The translations under genes and the position numbers were made by a program. From Sacculina carcini (lineage: Eukaryota; Arthropoda; Thecostraca; Sacculinidae), in assembly GCA_916048095.2 (NCBI GenBank), contig OU696577.1, positions 2,316,501 to 2,380,500 of the forward strand: a DNA stretch of 64,000 nt, read 5' to 3'. Shown here in pieces: positions 32,301 through 42,006 of this stretch. How positions within the stretch are numbered: the first letter of the stretch is position 1; each line of letters starts with the position of its first letter. The notes beneath the pieces are model-generated. The model was not told where the DNA came from and made no database searches. It worked only from the letters and a program-made list of their open reading frames with translations.

Positions 32301-34382
32301 GACTTGAGAGAAAGATGGAAGAATATAGAATTACAGTCATATATATGGAAGAATATGTAGGAATTTATCAGAAGAACAGCGGAAGGTGCATCAAGGTAAC
32401 GTCTAATTGGGAAAAATTGGCGAAGGATGAAGTGACACGAGCGAATAAGGTGAGAGAAATGCTGAGTGAATGAAAGGGCGTGTTTCATTATCACTAACGT
32501 AAGTGCTGAAGGAAGTTGATGGAAGTGAACGGATAATGAAACACTTTGTGACGTGATACATCAATGACGCTTGTTTGACTATTTTGAACAGCTGAGTGCG
32601 AATAAACCCACAATCTTTCTGGTCCAAATAATTTGTTTTGCTTCATTTTAATCATTTGCATTTGCTTTCTGTTGATTTGCTGAATTTTAGTTCATGGATT
32701 CATTAATTCCATATGGAGCTGCGCTAATCTCAGCATTGTCGGATTTACACAAATACCACACAAATACTTTAAGCCGTCCGCTATGGCGAACAAAATGCTC
32801 ACAGAAAATATATTCTATATTATATAGTCCTCAACAAATATATTATATTCCTCTATTCAATTCCAAAACAAACAGCACACGGGAAAGGGAATATCGCTAA
32901 GGCGCAATGATTGCCTAATGCCTTCTGCTTCAAGCCTTCCGAGTGAAGCGCAGTGAAGTACTTCACTCCACCTTCAGCATTGATAATGAAACACTGTGAA
33001 GCGCTTCCTAGCGCTTCCTAGCGCTTCAGCATTGATAATGAAACACGCCCAAAGAGTTAGATCAAAGAAGATGCCCAAGCTGCGTATTTGACTTGCTAGA
33101 GGCAAGCTAATAGCAAGAGGGCTTAATCTAGGAGGATGGAAAGGATGGAATTCGGTTTTGTCTGGATTGAGCAGAAGGCGTCTTGAAGCAGCCCAGGATG
33201 AAATTTGACATAGAAGATCAGAAACAAAATTTCAACTCAGCAGTGCTAGGGAACTATATCTGAACGTCATCGGCATAAATATGAAAGGATATAGGGTAGT
33301 TACGAAAGATAGAACAGAGCGAAGAGGTGTACAGATTGAACTTGAGGCAGGGGGATATCACGCGTATCTGATGATTGATTCATTGTGCACACGGGTATCT
33401 GATGGCCATAGATAATCTGATGTTCTAAGGTTTGTCCAGACATCCAGCTACCAGATACGTAGGTGTCGTTACATCTGCCAGCGTTTATATTCAGTTTGCT
33501 CTATATAAACAAACGAGTAATGGCCGATGTCACGGATTTTCTGTGATATAATATCTTCAACAGACTTTGTTTTGCCAAATTGGACGTGTTAACAGATGGT
33601 TGGACGTGTATTACACCTATGATACACTTATTCTTTGTACATGAAGCTTTTGGTGCAGCAGTCTTAGGAGTTCCGGGCAATTATTGTACGGTTTTGAATA
33701 AACAAGCCGTAAATGATGGAAGATGTAGCTTTATCGCTGTGTTGTCATAATTTACGCTGTGTTGTCATAGTTGATTGTATCGGCTGGTGTGTTTGATATT
33801 TGATGTCTGTGAAGGACAAACACGTTGGTTTTTATTAGTTTTCATCGCATCATTTCGTGTATACTCGGTGATAAATTCTAAACTCATCTGTCTGATATAT
33901 TCTGATTTTCTGCGATTCACTTCCCGTCTTCATTAACTACTTTTCGCTATCACCCCTAATTGTTTTTCTGTAAATCAGGTGCTAATATGCACATGTGTTG
34001 CTAATTTGAGTTGCGCTTATTTGACCGGGTTGAAGTTTTCTAGAGCTTGTAAGTGTTTTTGTACCATTTGTGTATCTACAATGCTCAACAATAATTTTGA
34101 CCACCAAATGCACAATAGTATACAATGCACAAGCAGTTATTGGAATTTCAGTGTACCCCGGAAATGAGAGAGTTGTCGGGAGTGGAGGAAAAGCCTCTCA
34201 TATCTGGGGTTTTATTATAACCGGGGAAAATAACATGTGAAGTATAGAAGACGGGCCCGAAGAAATACTCTCTTATAACCGGGGCTCTCTTATATCCGGG
34301 TGTCTTATATCCGAGGTACACTGTGTGATTTGCCACTCACCTCGCTATTTGAATTATCGATCGTACACGTGCTGGAAGCCAT
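21496..34382 (-). CDS. Na+-dependent nutrient amino acid transporter (SLC6/NAAT type), 11 exons joined
   Basis: Eleven exons (34382-34341, 31427-31256, 29862-29773, 26815-26512, 26003-25852, 25680-25562, 24965-24862, 23950-23761, 23257-23081, 22614-22338, 21590-21496) join with consistent phases into about 574 residues, plus a short unresolved C-terminus. The protein is a plasma-membrane Na+-coupled symporter of the SLC6 (LeuT-fold, 12 TM) family. Signatures are [10 protein letters not shown] in TM1, FLEMSLGQF at TM2, a large glycosylated loop 2 with the [10 protein letters not shown] cysteine pair, [11 protein letters not shown] in TM4-5, [25 protein letters not shown] in TM6, GVGSAMG in TM8 and ISWVYG in TM10. 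Phrases such as [20 protein letters not shown] and [11 protein letters not shown] resemble insect NAAT1-type transporters more than monoamine or GABA transporters; that is a family judgement from memory, not a search. Introns are packed with transposons and simple repeats. All splice sites are GT-AG. No stop lies inside any exon. Confidence 0.9.
22030..22275 (+). repeat. TAA-tailed dispersed repeat, copy 2
   Basis: This is a longer copy, starting GAGGGGTGTGGGCGGAGTGG, with CATCGCAAGGTGGTAATAGT and a TAATAATAATA tail. It lies in the last large intron of the NAAT-like gene. Confidence 0.65.
22338..22614 (-). CDS. NAAT-like exon 10 (TM10-TM11)
   Basis: The acceptor reads tttgtgtag|GGCGGG and the donor GCCGTAG|gtgaat (phase 1). 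It encodes [16 protein letters not shown], then [10 protein letters not shown] with DDIQLMTG (TM10), and TM11 up to [12 protein letters not shown]. The YPTAA ending is typical of NAAT-type members. Confidence 0.93.
23081..23257 (-). CDS. NAAT-like exon 9 (TM8-TM9)
   Basis: The acceptor reads atcgtgtag|CTTTTC and the donor ACACCG|gtcagt (phase 0). It encodes [20 protein letters not shown] (TM8, with the Ser of the second Na+ site region) and TM9 [12 protein letters not shown]. About 13 bp before the acceptor dinucleotide the intron is an unbroken TG tract of about 80 bp, so the usual polypyrimidine run is replaced by (TG)n. Confidence 0.93.
23270..23351. repeat. (CA)n microsatellite, about 41 units, beside a splice acceptor
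   Basis: It is the longest pure dinucleotide run in the window. On the gene strand it is (TG)n ending about 13 bp before the exon 9 acceptor of the NAAT-like gene. Confidence 0.97.
23761..23950 (-). CDS. NAAT-like exon 8 (TM7 and extracellular loop 4)
   Basis: The acceptor reads gcacacag|GGACGC and the donor CCACAG|gtgata (phase 0). It encodes [20 protein letters not shown] (TM7) and the EL4 segment [20 protein letters not shown], then YPAALSTF. Family positions are filled throughout. Confidence 0.93.
24096..24190 (-). repeat. Unclassified repeat, one arm of an intronic inverted pair
   Basis: On the minus strand it reads TCCGCTTTTGGTCGCCTCC, then ACACGCAGCAGATACGGCGG and TCTTATCTCCTACCGCAG. 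The same sequence lies forward at 24715-24792. Both are in intron 7 of the NAAT-like gene. Confidence 0.65.
24487..24590 (-). repeat. TAA-tailed dispersed repeat, copy 3
   Basis: A reverse-orientation copy: TTATTAATTACAGGCAAGTC, then CAGTAGCATGGGAAGAG and ATTACCACCCTGCGGTGG. In intron 7 of the NAAT-like gene. Confidence 0.6.
24715..24792 (+). repeat. Unclassified repeat, second arm of the inverted pair
   Basis: It reads GTCCGCTTTTAGTCGCCTC, ACACGCAGCGGGTACGGCGG and TCTTATCCCCTGACCGCAGG. About 520 bp separate the arms. Confidence 0.65.
24862..24965 (-). CDS. NAAT-like exon 7 (TM6)
   Basis: The acceptor reads tttgtcag|GTTTGG and the donor CAATAG|gtaacc (phase 2). It encodes [19 protein letters not shown] and then FSSYNRF. 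This is the unwound TM6 substrate-binding helix, where the family has a VWxxAxxQxFFSL pattern. Confidence 0.92.
25562..25680 (-). CDS. NAAT-like exon 6 (TM5)
   Basis: The acceptor reads attgcag|CACTG and the donor CCGGAG|gtcagt (phase 0). It encodes [20 protein letters not shown] followed by [10 protein letters not shown], matching the TM5-TM6 connection of SLC6 carriers. Confidence 0.92.
25852..26003 (-). CDS. NAAT-like exon 5 (TM4 and start of TM5)
   Basis: The acceptor reads atttgtag|AAAAACGG and the donor TTTGCCG|gtaaaa (phase 1). It encodes a segment with [19 protein letters not shown] (TM4) and then [12 protein letters not shown], one of the best-conserved SLC6 strings. The leading base completes an AGA codon from exon 4. 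Confidence 0.93.
26149..26451. mobile_element. hAT MITE (CAGAGTTTCTCAACC ends)
   Basis: Its ends are CAGAGTTTCTCAACC and (inverted) CAGTGTTTCTCAACG. Flanking octamers TTCAAGAC and CTCAAGAC match at seven of eight bases. It is 303 bp, in intron 4 of the NAAT-like gene, about 60 bp from the exon 4 donor. Confidence 0.88.
26512..26815 (-). CDS. NAAT-like exon 4 (TM3 and extracellular loop 2)
   Basis: It starts after atcaccag and ends CTCAG|gtgagc (phase 2). It encodes [20 protein letters not shown] (TM3), then loop 2 with LPWTKC and a second Cys that forms the conserved SLC6 disulfide. Four N-glycosylation sequons (NTS, NGT, NET, NDT) lie within about 30 residues. Loop 2 is the most variable part of the family. 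Confidence 0.93.
27905..28440 (-). mobile_element. LINE 3' fragment
   Basis: On the minus strand the segment encodes [20 protein letters not shown], the RT C-terminus of the same type as the LINE at 31.7-33.4 kb. It ends with a conserved 3' tail (gcgctataacaaatacatgg then TTG repeats). It lies in intron 3 of the NAAT-like gene, in the gene's orientation. Confidence 0.7.
29020..29265. mobile_element. hAT-like MITE, family A (CAGTGGCGGATCC ends)
   Basis: Its ends are CACTGGCGGATTCAGAG and CTCTGGATCCGCCACTG. Flanking octamers ATATCCCT and ATATCCAT match at seven of eight bases. The interior contains the family phrase for 'aactcctcataaccaagaag' in this orientation. It lies in intron 3 of the NAAT-like gene. 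Confidence 0.85.
29378..29687. mobile_element. hAT MITE (CAGTGGTTCTAAA ends)
   Basis: Its ends are CAGTGGTTCTAAAT and (inverted) CAGGGGTTCTTAAAC. Flanks CTCTAGAT and CGCTAGGA match at five of eight bases. It is related to the fragment at 2060-2273 and sits about 85 bp downstream of NAAT-like exon 3. Confidence 0.8.
29773..29862 (-). CDS. NAAT-like exon 3 (TM2)
   Basis: The acceptor reads gattcag|GTATGCC and the donor CAGAG|gttcgc (phase 1). It encodes [18 protein letters not shown] followed by [12 protein letters not shown], the conserved TM2 and the loop leading to TM3. The 90-nt length keeps the frame between exons 2 and 4. Confidence 0.92.
30025..30175 (-). repeat. TAA-tailed dispersed repeat, copy 4
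   Basis: Reverse orientation: a TTA-rich tail, TTGCAGGCGAATACAGTAG, ATTACCCTGCAATGGCC and GTACCGGAAGCTCCCAAAA. In intron 2 of the NAAT-like gene. Confidence 0.6.
30834..31238. repeat. 17-bp minisatellite
   Basis: About two dozen tandem copies of TTAAGATGAGGCACCTG and variants (AGAGGAGG, AACTGTCAAG) fill about 400 bp. The array begins about 20 bp inside intron 2, next to the exon 2 donor at 31256. Confidence 0.95.
31256..31427 (-). CDS. NAAT-like exon 2 (TM1 and start of TM2)
   Basis: The acceptor reads aattag|ACGCAG and the donor GATCG|gtacac (phase 1). The exon encodes the SLC6 hallmark: a [11 protein letters not shown] lead-in, then [10 protein letters not shown] and ENGGGAFLL, where TM1 unwinds to bind Na+ and substrate. 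The intron side of its donor runs into a 17-bp minisatellite within about 20 bp. Confidence 0.93.
31476..31654. mobile_element. hAT-like MITE, family B
   Basis: Its ends are CAGTGGCGGCGCCA and GGCGCCGCCACTG. Flanks CTTGTATG and CGTGTATC match at six of eight bases. It lies in intron 1 of the NAAT-like gene, about 50 bp upstream of exon 2. Confidence 0.8.
31681..33360 (-). mobile_element. LINE fragment (reverse transcriptase and 3' end) interrupted by a MITE
   Basis: Read on the minus strand, 33350-33051 encodes RT core [12 protein letters not shown] followed by [10 protein letters not shown] (catalytic YADD at 33277-33266) and [10 protein letters not shown]. After a 575-bp insertion the frame continues from 32475 to 31901 with the RT thumb and C-terminus ([29 protein letters not shown]-like ending). 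The 3' end carries a (TTG)n tail at 31699-31681. The C-terminal pattern is that of CR1/L2/Jockey-type non-LTR elements; the clade cannot be fixed. It is 5'-truncated, as usual for LINEs. Confidence 0.8.
32476..33050. mobile_element. 575-bp MITE with 18-bp perfect terminal inverted repeats
   Basis: The left end GGGCGTGTTTCATTATCA and right end TGATAATGAAACACGCCC are exact inverted copies. The flanks are AAA on both sides. Removing the element and one AAA restores the LINE reading frame exactly (DLTL then SFTQHF), which fixes a 3-bp target duplication. A 3-bp duplication with GGG termini suggests a PIF/Harbinger-type element. No transposase frame is present. Confidence 0.88.
34149..34323. mobile_element. 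hAT-like MITE (CAGTGTACCCCGG ends)
   Basis: Its ends are CAGTGTACCCCGG and (inverted) CAGTGTACCTCGG, with internal ATAACCGGGG and ATATCCGGG repeats. Flanks TGGAATTT and TGTGATTT match at six of eight bases. It ends 17 bp from the exon 1 donor of the NAAT-like gene. Confidence 0.75.
34341..34382 (-). CDS. NAAT-like exon 1 (start codon)
   Basis: The exon encodes [14 protein letters not shown] and ends at donor GAG|gtgagt in phase 0, which matches the phase-0 acceptor of the next recognised exon. The ATG has A at -3 and G at +4. The N-terminus is short and hydrophilic, as expected for the cytosolic tail of SLC6 carriers. It is chosen on splice and phase logic, not on homology, so it is less certain than the others. 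The end of a hAT-like MITE lies 17 bp inside the intron. Confidence 0.6.
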
Positions 34383-35551
34383 GCTGCAGAAATTTCGGTG
34401 CAGAACTCAGTCTGTCTCCGAATCTGTGTTTTTTCAAGTAGATTTCAATGCGGAGTGCGTCGGCAATAGACAGTCACGTTTCTATACGATTTGAGCGGCA
34501 TTCACGTGATGGTCTTGATGGTCGGCCGCGTGGAATGAAATTCCAAGCACGATGTCCACAAGTATTTCACTATATAAATAACGCATGCACTGTTTCATGC
34601 GATTTTATCAGCACCACAACAGGTATGGTAGAACACCAATCACACTTCACGCGCGTGCTAGCGTGATGCCGACTCGCTGCTGTGAACGCTTTCACAGATA
34701 TTTTCTCGTTAATATATTAAACTTGCATGTCGATTTCAAGTGGATTTTTGAGAGTGAGGCACTGCAGAGGTGCGTGGTTTGAGCGTGCAACACGTCGAGT
34801 GACGCATTGCACAGCAGCACACCCATCACATGCACACACACATACACATACATACTCTTATCTAAAGCCAGTGCAGACCTAACAGAAGCATTTCTAGGCA
34901 GGGTCCACCTGGTGATTGTTTAAATTTACTTCTGAGAGATTAGGGATTATTGAAAAGGATGTATTATGTGAATTTCAATCATATTATCTTGAAGACACGG
35001 GATTTGTTCCAGTTGGGGATGAACCTCGTGAGAACTTGCTCGGGAATATGATTATACATATATTTGAGCTTAAGAATTCTGCGCTTCATGTTATTTTTGG
35101 CATCACGTGTCATCTATTATAATATTTCAATATGTCACGATATCAATGTGTATTGTTATTAAATTGCTCTGTAAATGATTGAGCAACTGAGCCAAATTTT
35201 CGTATTCATGCTTGATGATCGTCACTGCCCGAGGCTGGAGGAATATCTATGCTGATAATTTGAGAAGGCAGAGCACCGAGTGAGCACCGAGTGGTTTGGC
35301 TATTGTGGTCACTGCGACTTGAGCTCACTTTAGCCGCCTTCGAAGTGCTTGCCCCGATATACAGCTCATTTTGTACTGCAGCGATGTTTTATTCCAGCGG
35401 TGTTTTGCTCCGGTTCTAGGTGAATCGCTGAACTCTCGTTTAACTTATGCCTGAGCAAGGGATGTTACGCCTAGGGTACGTTTGGCTAAGCTTCAGCCCC
35501 AGTTATTTGCCTTTCCTAACTAACCTGGCCCAACCTAACTAACCTAACATA

Positions 35552-35726
35552 CAGAGCCGTAGCAACCGCCCCCGTACCCCCCGGCCGGGGGGCCCCCGAA
35601 CGTTGAGGGGCCCCTTTGCTTCACGTATTATGTAATTATGTCTAATAAATGCATTCAATATTCACAATGGGGGCCCCAAGTGTTGCCTTCGGGGGGGGGG
35701 GGCCATAATTACTCGCAACGGCTCTG
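35552..35726. mobile_element. hAT-like MITE, family C (CAGAGCCGTAGCAA ends)
   Basis: Its ends are CAGAGCCGTAGCAACCGC and CGCAACGGCTCTG. The 8-bp target duplication CTAACATA is exact on both sides. The element is 175 bp with no open frame of note. Confidence 0.9.
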
Positions 35727-36656
35727 CTAACATAACCCAGCTTTTCCTTACCTAACAGAAAAAGATCCTGGTTCCCCATATGCCACCCATATATCACTGG
35801 ACATGCAGTAATCCTAACAAATAGTCCACAATATAGAGGAAAAAATGCATACTCAGCCATTTACTCGAACAAACATGCAGAGCTGCAGCGGCAACACCAG
35901 CACCAGGGCGCTGCAGTACTGGTCAAAAACAATTACTGGCTGAATACGGAATAAGATACAGCTACGTCATGCGGGTGAAGTACATGGTGGAGTCACCTTG
36001 AAAGCTGGTCACACCTCAGGTAGACAATACATTATCAGCACAAAACAGCACAGTACAAAACTCGTACACTTCCAAGTGCTGTCTTAACGGAGGCACTGCT
36101 GTCGAGTACTGTTGGAAGTACTCTTGTAGGTGCATGAGTTAGAGATATATGCCGCTGCCACGGAACGCCTTTCTTTACACGGCTGAATTAAATTTCATGG
36201 TTAGATCACAGTGTGCAGACATCCTATTGAAGGATATATGACCCTAAATCCCTAGAAATCCCTCAAAATCCTAGAAAATAACTTGGTAAATTTTTAATTT
36301 GTATTTCATCATGTATAATGAACCTAAATGTATACAAAATAGATAATTTCAATTAGCCAACTCAGTTAATTTTATGGTCGCCGGTTAATGGGTCAAACGT
36401 GATAATACTTGCCCTGCTTTTTATTCGCTCATATTCTCAATCATGTTTTATGATTCTCACTGACTCTTCAAGTGCAATACCATCCATCTCAAGCTTCTCA
36501 AGCTTCAATATTCACCTGTTTATACAACACATTCACATCAACACATACAATTTTTCAAAACTCGAAAACGAATTTTTAATCCAAATAGTCATGAATCTGT
36601 GATTGTGGTGACTTGTGTCTTTGGGGTGAATGTGGTCCTCAAAAGCTGAACAAAAA

Positions 36657-36929
36657 TTCAGATGAGGGGGATTAGGGGGGGCTAAGATAAAAATTGAGGG
36701 GGTTTGGCGAAGCATGAAGAGCTACACTCGAACGCTGACTACATAATATGATAATAAGAGACTGGGGCACACTGATTGAGTCCTCGAACTTGAACCAAAT
36801 TCACCGGGCTTCATTTACAGTGGTAAGAAATTTTAATGTCCATGATTATGATTTTTGGGGGGCTTAGGCGGCGTCGGCATTTATTTGGGGGAGCTCGAGC
36901 CCCCCAAGCCCCCTTTGGCGCCGCCGCTG
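36657..36929. mobile_element. hAT-like MITE, family B, left end degraded
   Basis: The right end TTTGGCGCCGCCGCTG is clear, and the interior shares GCATGAAGAGCTACACTCGAA with other copies. The left inverted repeat is not recognisable, so that boundary is approximate. Confidence 0.6.
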
Positions 36930-37249
36930 ACAACACACCATATCCTCGGATCGCCACACCACCATCTAATTGGTGTATGATTCAGATTCAAAGGTTCAAC
37001 ATGACTTGAAACACTTGCTAATCATTGAAAATGTATTCTGTTTAGATTGAATTTGTCAATGTTTCTGCTTTGAAGTGGTTGAAAGTGAGAAATCTGTGAG
37101 CAAAAGCGGGAACTTCTGTATTGATTGCATATATAGAGGTCGCAGCTGTAAGTGAATCACGTTTACAAAAAAATTTAATTGGCAAAGCCGTATCAAGTTC
37201 CTATTGGACCCATCCCCGAAGCGAATAATTGTGCCCCCATTACAATAAA

Positions 37250-37330
37250 ATACCATTATAATAGAGGTACGAATTTGGGAAAACGCAGTTTCAAGCAGCC
37301 CCTCGGTCTCCTGGGGACTAACGGTACTTT
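37250..37330. repeat. Family C fragment, reverse orientation
   Basis: CCATTATAATAGAGGT and CCCCTCGGTCTCCTGGGGAC are the inverted form of 60403-60470. No termini are preserved. Confidence 0.5.
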
Positions 37331-40300
37331 TATGTGATATTTATGATAAATTTCAATATCATGCGTGAGGCAACGGGCCCTTCGAAGTCTTTCCCCCCAC
37401 CCTCCCCCCGGCCGGGGATGCGAATGGCGATTGTTGTTGTGTTTGAATGCACATTTACACAAATAGTGTATCTATTTACATATAACGGTGAGTGTGCAAT
37501 TTTCCTTGCAGTAGTTTGAAGACATTTTTATTGATTTTCTTCAATATTCAGGCGTTTTCAAGAGCATGATTATCCTTCATTGCTTGATGAGCATTAATGG
37601 TTATGAATATAGAAAAGTTAATACAGAAATAAGCACATACTCGTCAATATGTAACAGCTGGTACAAATGAATATAGGTAAAGATTGATGAATGATTTATT
37701 AACTTTATGTGGGCAGACCAAGTATGACACGACATCTGGTGATAATTTTGAATGTAAGTATGACGATTATTTTGCACAAAGCCAGTGTTCAAGTTGTATT
37801 CTCAGCAGGCAAAACTATACAAATTTGTATAATGTGTTCAGAACACAAATATTGTTCGATTGTGTATAATTCAAGATAGCACAAGTATAACGATTGATAC
37901 GGTTTTATACAGACACAGGCTTTTCAACCCGTAATGTATTGGACATTTTTCAAGGTATTCAACTGATGAATTTTCACTTGTGGTATCTGCTAAATCTTGT
38001 CATCCCAGATATAGTAAATATTGATCGATTTCAGCCACAACTTTTTGATCGCCTCAATTACCCAACGTATATATTCACTGAAAATTGTTGTAACATTTGC
38101 ACAAAACGTTGGCAAGATACAGTAGCTTTCCCATGTGGCAACACTATGAACGCAGCGATCAAAGTTTATCGAATTTTCAAGACATACAATAATCAGTACG
38201 TGAAACGTACACTTTGAATTTTAATGGATGAAATAAGTTAAATAGTGTTAATAATTGCTTAATAATGGTAACAATAATATAATCATAAAATAATCTAAAA
38301 GTAATAATATCTTCTTTATGTGCTTCCCGGTTTTTGTTCATTTCATCTACCAATAACAAGTACAATATTTCTCAATCAGGTCATATAATTAAATCAATCA
38401 ATTTGCTATTTGCATTTCTATGTATTAATGACAATACTTTTGTTTTTACTACTAATATGTACCTGTCACTGATTTGAGGGAACGCCGTTTGTCCCCATAG
38501 GCTTACATGCCCTACGACACCAGTCATGATCATGTTGCAACGTTGATTTTGCATGGATATCCCGTAAAATTCCTCACAGACACCTTCCACACATTTGCCC
38601 ACACACACACACCCACGTAGACATACACCAACAGGACAATATTTCAGTCACGTGTTTGACCGTTTATGACGTCTGACAGATCCGATCGTCCAGATTCCTC
38701 AGCTATGTGCGCCTTTTTCTATTTGGCAGCTGCTCTTGAGCCGTTGCTTGCCGGTTGTGTCTGCTATATCTCCCTGGGGAGTGTCCAAAGCCCATAGGCA
38801 CGCCAGGCGGTTGTCGATCGAAACCGAAGACACATGTCCAGCGAAGACTGCTGAACCCGATCTCTGGCATCTTCCGAACTGATGTTGTATAGAAAGCGGC
38901 CTATCATTTTGAAGAAGAGAGTCTAGATCTTATCAATGCTTCACTGTAATACTCACCTTCTAACAGAGACGGTACTTTTTTGTAGTTATCCAAATAATCA
39001 ATGCTATATGGAAATAGTATATGTTATATGAAATGTTATATGATGTCTTCATGTCGTATCAACGTTATTTTGCGATTCCGAGAAAAAAGAATAAAAGCAA
39101 AATAAGCCAATGGCTTCTGCCTCCGGTAGCACAAATTTCGCGTTTTGTTTATGTGTACCATTGTTTGTTGCTGTCGCTTGTGAATAACTAAATTAATTTC
39201 ATCATGTGTTTATTATTAGGAGCAACTACTTATTTTCATATCACCAATATTGAGGTAAAATTTCCCTTAATTATAGATGCGTATTAGTTAATACCATTAA
39301 GTTAATACTATAATTTATTGTTGGTTGTCATTTATTGTATTCAATATTTATTTCTTGTTGATTGTTGTTATTCATTGAGGAGTGTGGGTGGAGTGACATT
39401 ATGGAGTGTTATCGGATGAACTGTATATTGCTCTTTATGTATTATGTACTTTTTGAATTTTTTCTCTACGAAATTTCACTTTTCGAACTCTTTTTTTCTA
39501 CATGTTTTGAGTGCATCCGGTACATGGGGCCACCGCAGGGCGGTAATAGTGCACTTGTACTCTTCCCATGCTACTGGAATTGCCTGTTATTAATATATAA
39601 AAAATAGTTTCGCAAAAGAAATGTCAACCATGTCACTGCTGTTTTTTTCACTTGTTCGTTTCTACTCGTTTTAATGCAGCTGTTTATGTTTACAGTGCGT
39701 TTTAACTATTTGGCGAATAAGTGTGAGCTGGGGCTCCGTACAATTGTCATACGAAAATTAATCTATTAACAGTCCATTCCGAGTACAATGCGAAATTCCA
39801 AAGGTTGAGTCGATAGATATGCTGCTAAGGTATTAAGATATAGCATTGCTAAGGTAAATTAAGGTATTGCTAAGGTAAAGCAGGATAATGCACTGAAATA
39901 GTATACCAATGCTGTTTGATATATAGGCAGTAAATATTCTAATTTTATTAATGGTTGGATGTTATTAATTAAAATATTATAACATGTTCACGACATGAGA
40001 AGTTCTTGTGTACCATCAATGGTAACAGAAATACAAGTATTGGAGCCTATAGTTTGTAAGATGTCAAATACTGAGAATTTTGTGGCCTTCATAGATTTCA
40101 CGAGCATATTTTTGCGTATTTATTTATTTACTTGGATATATATTCCGTTTCCGTCATTGAAACGTACATATTAATATACTCTCACTAAAAACGTGTATAT
40201 TAACAAATACGCTGTGCATTAATTTATTTATTTTTACCTTAACGAATAATACTTACATTGTACCGTTGAATTTAACAGCGAAATTTATACGGTTTTGTGG

Positions 40301-41042
40301 CTGAAGGCTCTCATTAAGTCATTAGTGGAATTTTTGCGCACATATTAGGCATACACAATGAGGCAATGGCTGCAATCTGCCTGTGTCAGTGATTGCCCGG
40401 TAAAAATGGCCACGCCGGCTTCCACTTATATATGCAGAAATATTCGCCTGGTATGTCGGAACGTGCGTGTGCATGATCCAGCAAGAACACTGGTAATTAC
40501 AAGTGGTTTTCTATTGATGGCAGACACAGAACTAACTCATCTTGAAATAATACGCTTAAACGATCAAGCAAAAACGATACCGAGCAGCGCATTTTGATAT
40601 TGTATATATTCAAGTTCCCGTGATGAATTTGAAGAGTGATAGAAATCATAGGCGTAGATCCTGGGGGTATGGGGGTATATATACCCCCCGACAAATTGGC
40701 TAGGGGTATGAATATGCAATTATACCCCACGATAATTCTGCTGAGTTCAGTTCATTGTGTCTATAATCATCAAAATCAACATAGGAAAAAACCAACGATA
40801 CACGAAAAATGTAAAAGTATAAATATGCGAAAAATTATACTTTACGATATATATTTTTCATTCAGGTATATGTGTGTTGCAATTGAATAGGCCAACAATA
40901 GCTGACGATCTCGTGCAATTGACCAACTGAGTTCAGTTTGAACACTAATGCATGATACAAATATTTGTCGAATTCAGGTGACTCCATTTGCTGAGGTCCT
41001 TTTATATTCTGTATAAGCTGTTCAACATATTACAAACTTTCA
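37331..41042. other. Mostly featureless AT-rich stretch
   Basis: Only TAA-tailed repeat copy 5 (39.4 kb) was recognised. Short open frames have no family resemblance. Confidence 0.5.
39375..39602 (+). repeat. TAA-tailed dispersed repeat, copy 5
   Basis: It begins GAGGAGTGTGGGTGGAGTGA and ends CATGCTACTGGAATTGCCTG plus a short AT tail. It parallels copy 2 over the full 230 bp. Confidence 0.65.
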
Positions 41043-41320
41043 TTGTTTGGGGGGATCTTCCATTCGGAGGGCTGCTTCGGTGTTTATAACAACAGCATAT
41101 CGGTGTCACCACGAGTATTCTCAGTATTCAATATTGTCCCTTTTTTTAGCCCGGTCGGCCCCAGTAGTGTCACCCTCGATTTTGCTATCTGTTTTGCTAT
41201 CTGTTTTGTTATCTGTTTACATTCATTGTTTGTACACTACAAACCGCAGCATCTCAGTGGACCAATGATCGGAACACACACACACGCATACACATACACA
41301 CACACACGCACACACACACA

Positions 41321-41624
41321 CAGGGGTTCCCAACCTTTTTTGCCCCGCGACCCCCAGGACAGATCCGGAGGGCTTCATGACCCCCAGTAAGTAATAAGAG
41401 AAGTTAGAAAATAACCTCAATACTGAATTCTTATCACATTCAATACTTTAATACCATCGTTATTGAATTTATACGAAAATACAAGGAAAAACATCACCTG
41501 TTCATAACATGAAATTTTTGTGGAAATTTGACATATGAAATTTTATTTCAGGCGGCTCTCACAACCACCTGAAGTGGCCTCGGGACCCTCCTAGGGGTCC
41601 CGACCTACCGGTTGGAAACTCCTG
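41321..41624. mobile_element. hAT MITE (CAGGGGTTCCCAACC ends)
   Basis: The left end CAGGGGTTCCCAACCTTTTT equals the inverted 3' terminus of the ZBED-type hAT at 13425. The right end reads GGTTGGAAACTCCTG. It could be mobilised by, or derived from, that autonomous type. It abuts a CA microsatellite. Confidence 0.8.
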
Positions 41625-41746
41625 CACTAAGCACTTTGATCTCTTAATTTGAGTCATTAATTAAGACCACTCATGCTTGTGTGCATGAGTGAGTGCACCT
41701 GTGTTCGTGTGAGTGTGTGTATGAGTGTTCGTGTGAGTGTGAGTGT

Positions 41747-41781
<35 letters not shown>

Positions 41782-42006
41782 TCGAGTTGACTCGAGCTGC
41801 ACGACAATTGGCTGATTTGTCTTCAGAACGGCACTCATCGACAATTCCGTTCGCGCCTCGGCGTCCTGCTATGCTTGGGGCGGACGATTTTGCGCGGTGG
41901 TTGACCAGCGTTGCTTTGGCTGAGAGAGTTGAAACAAGTGTATTTGAACGGCAGCGACGCCGACAAAATTCACTCGACATGTGTTTCTATTTCGGCGACT
42001 CCTGCT

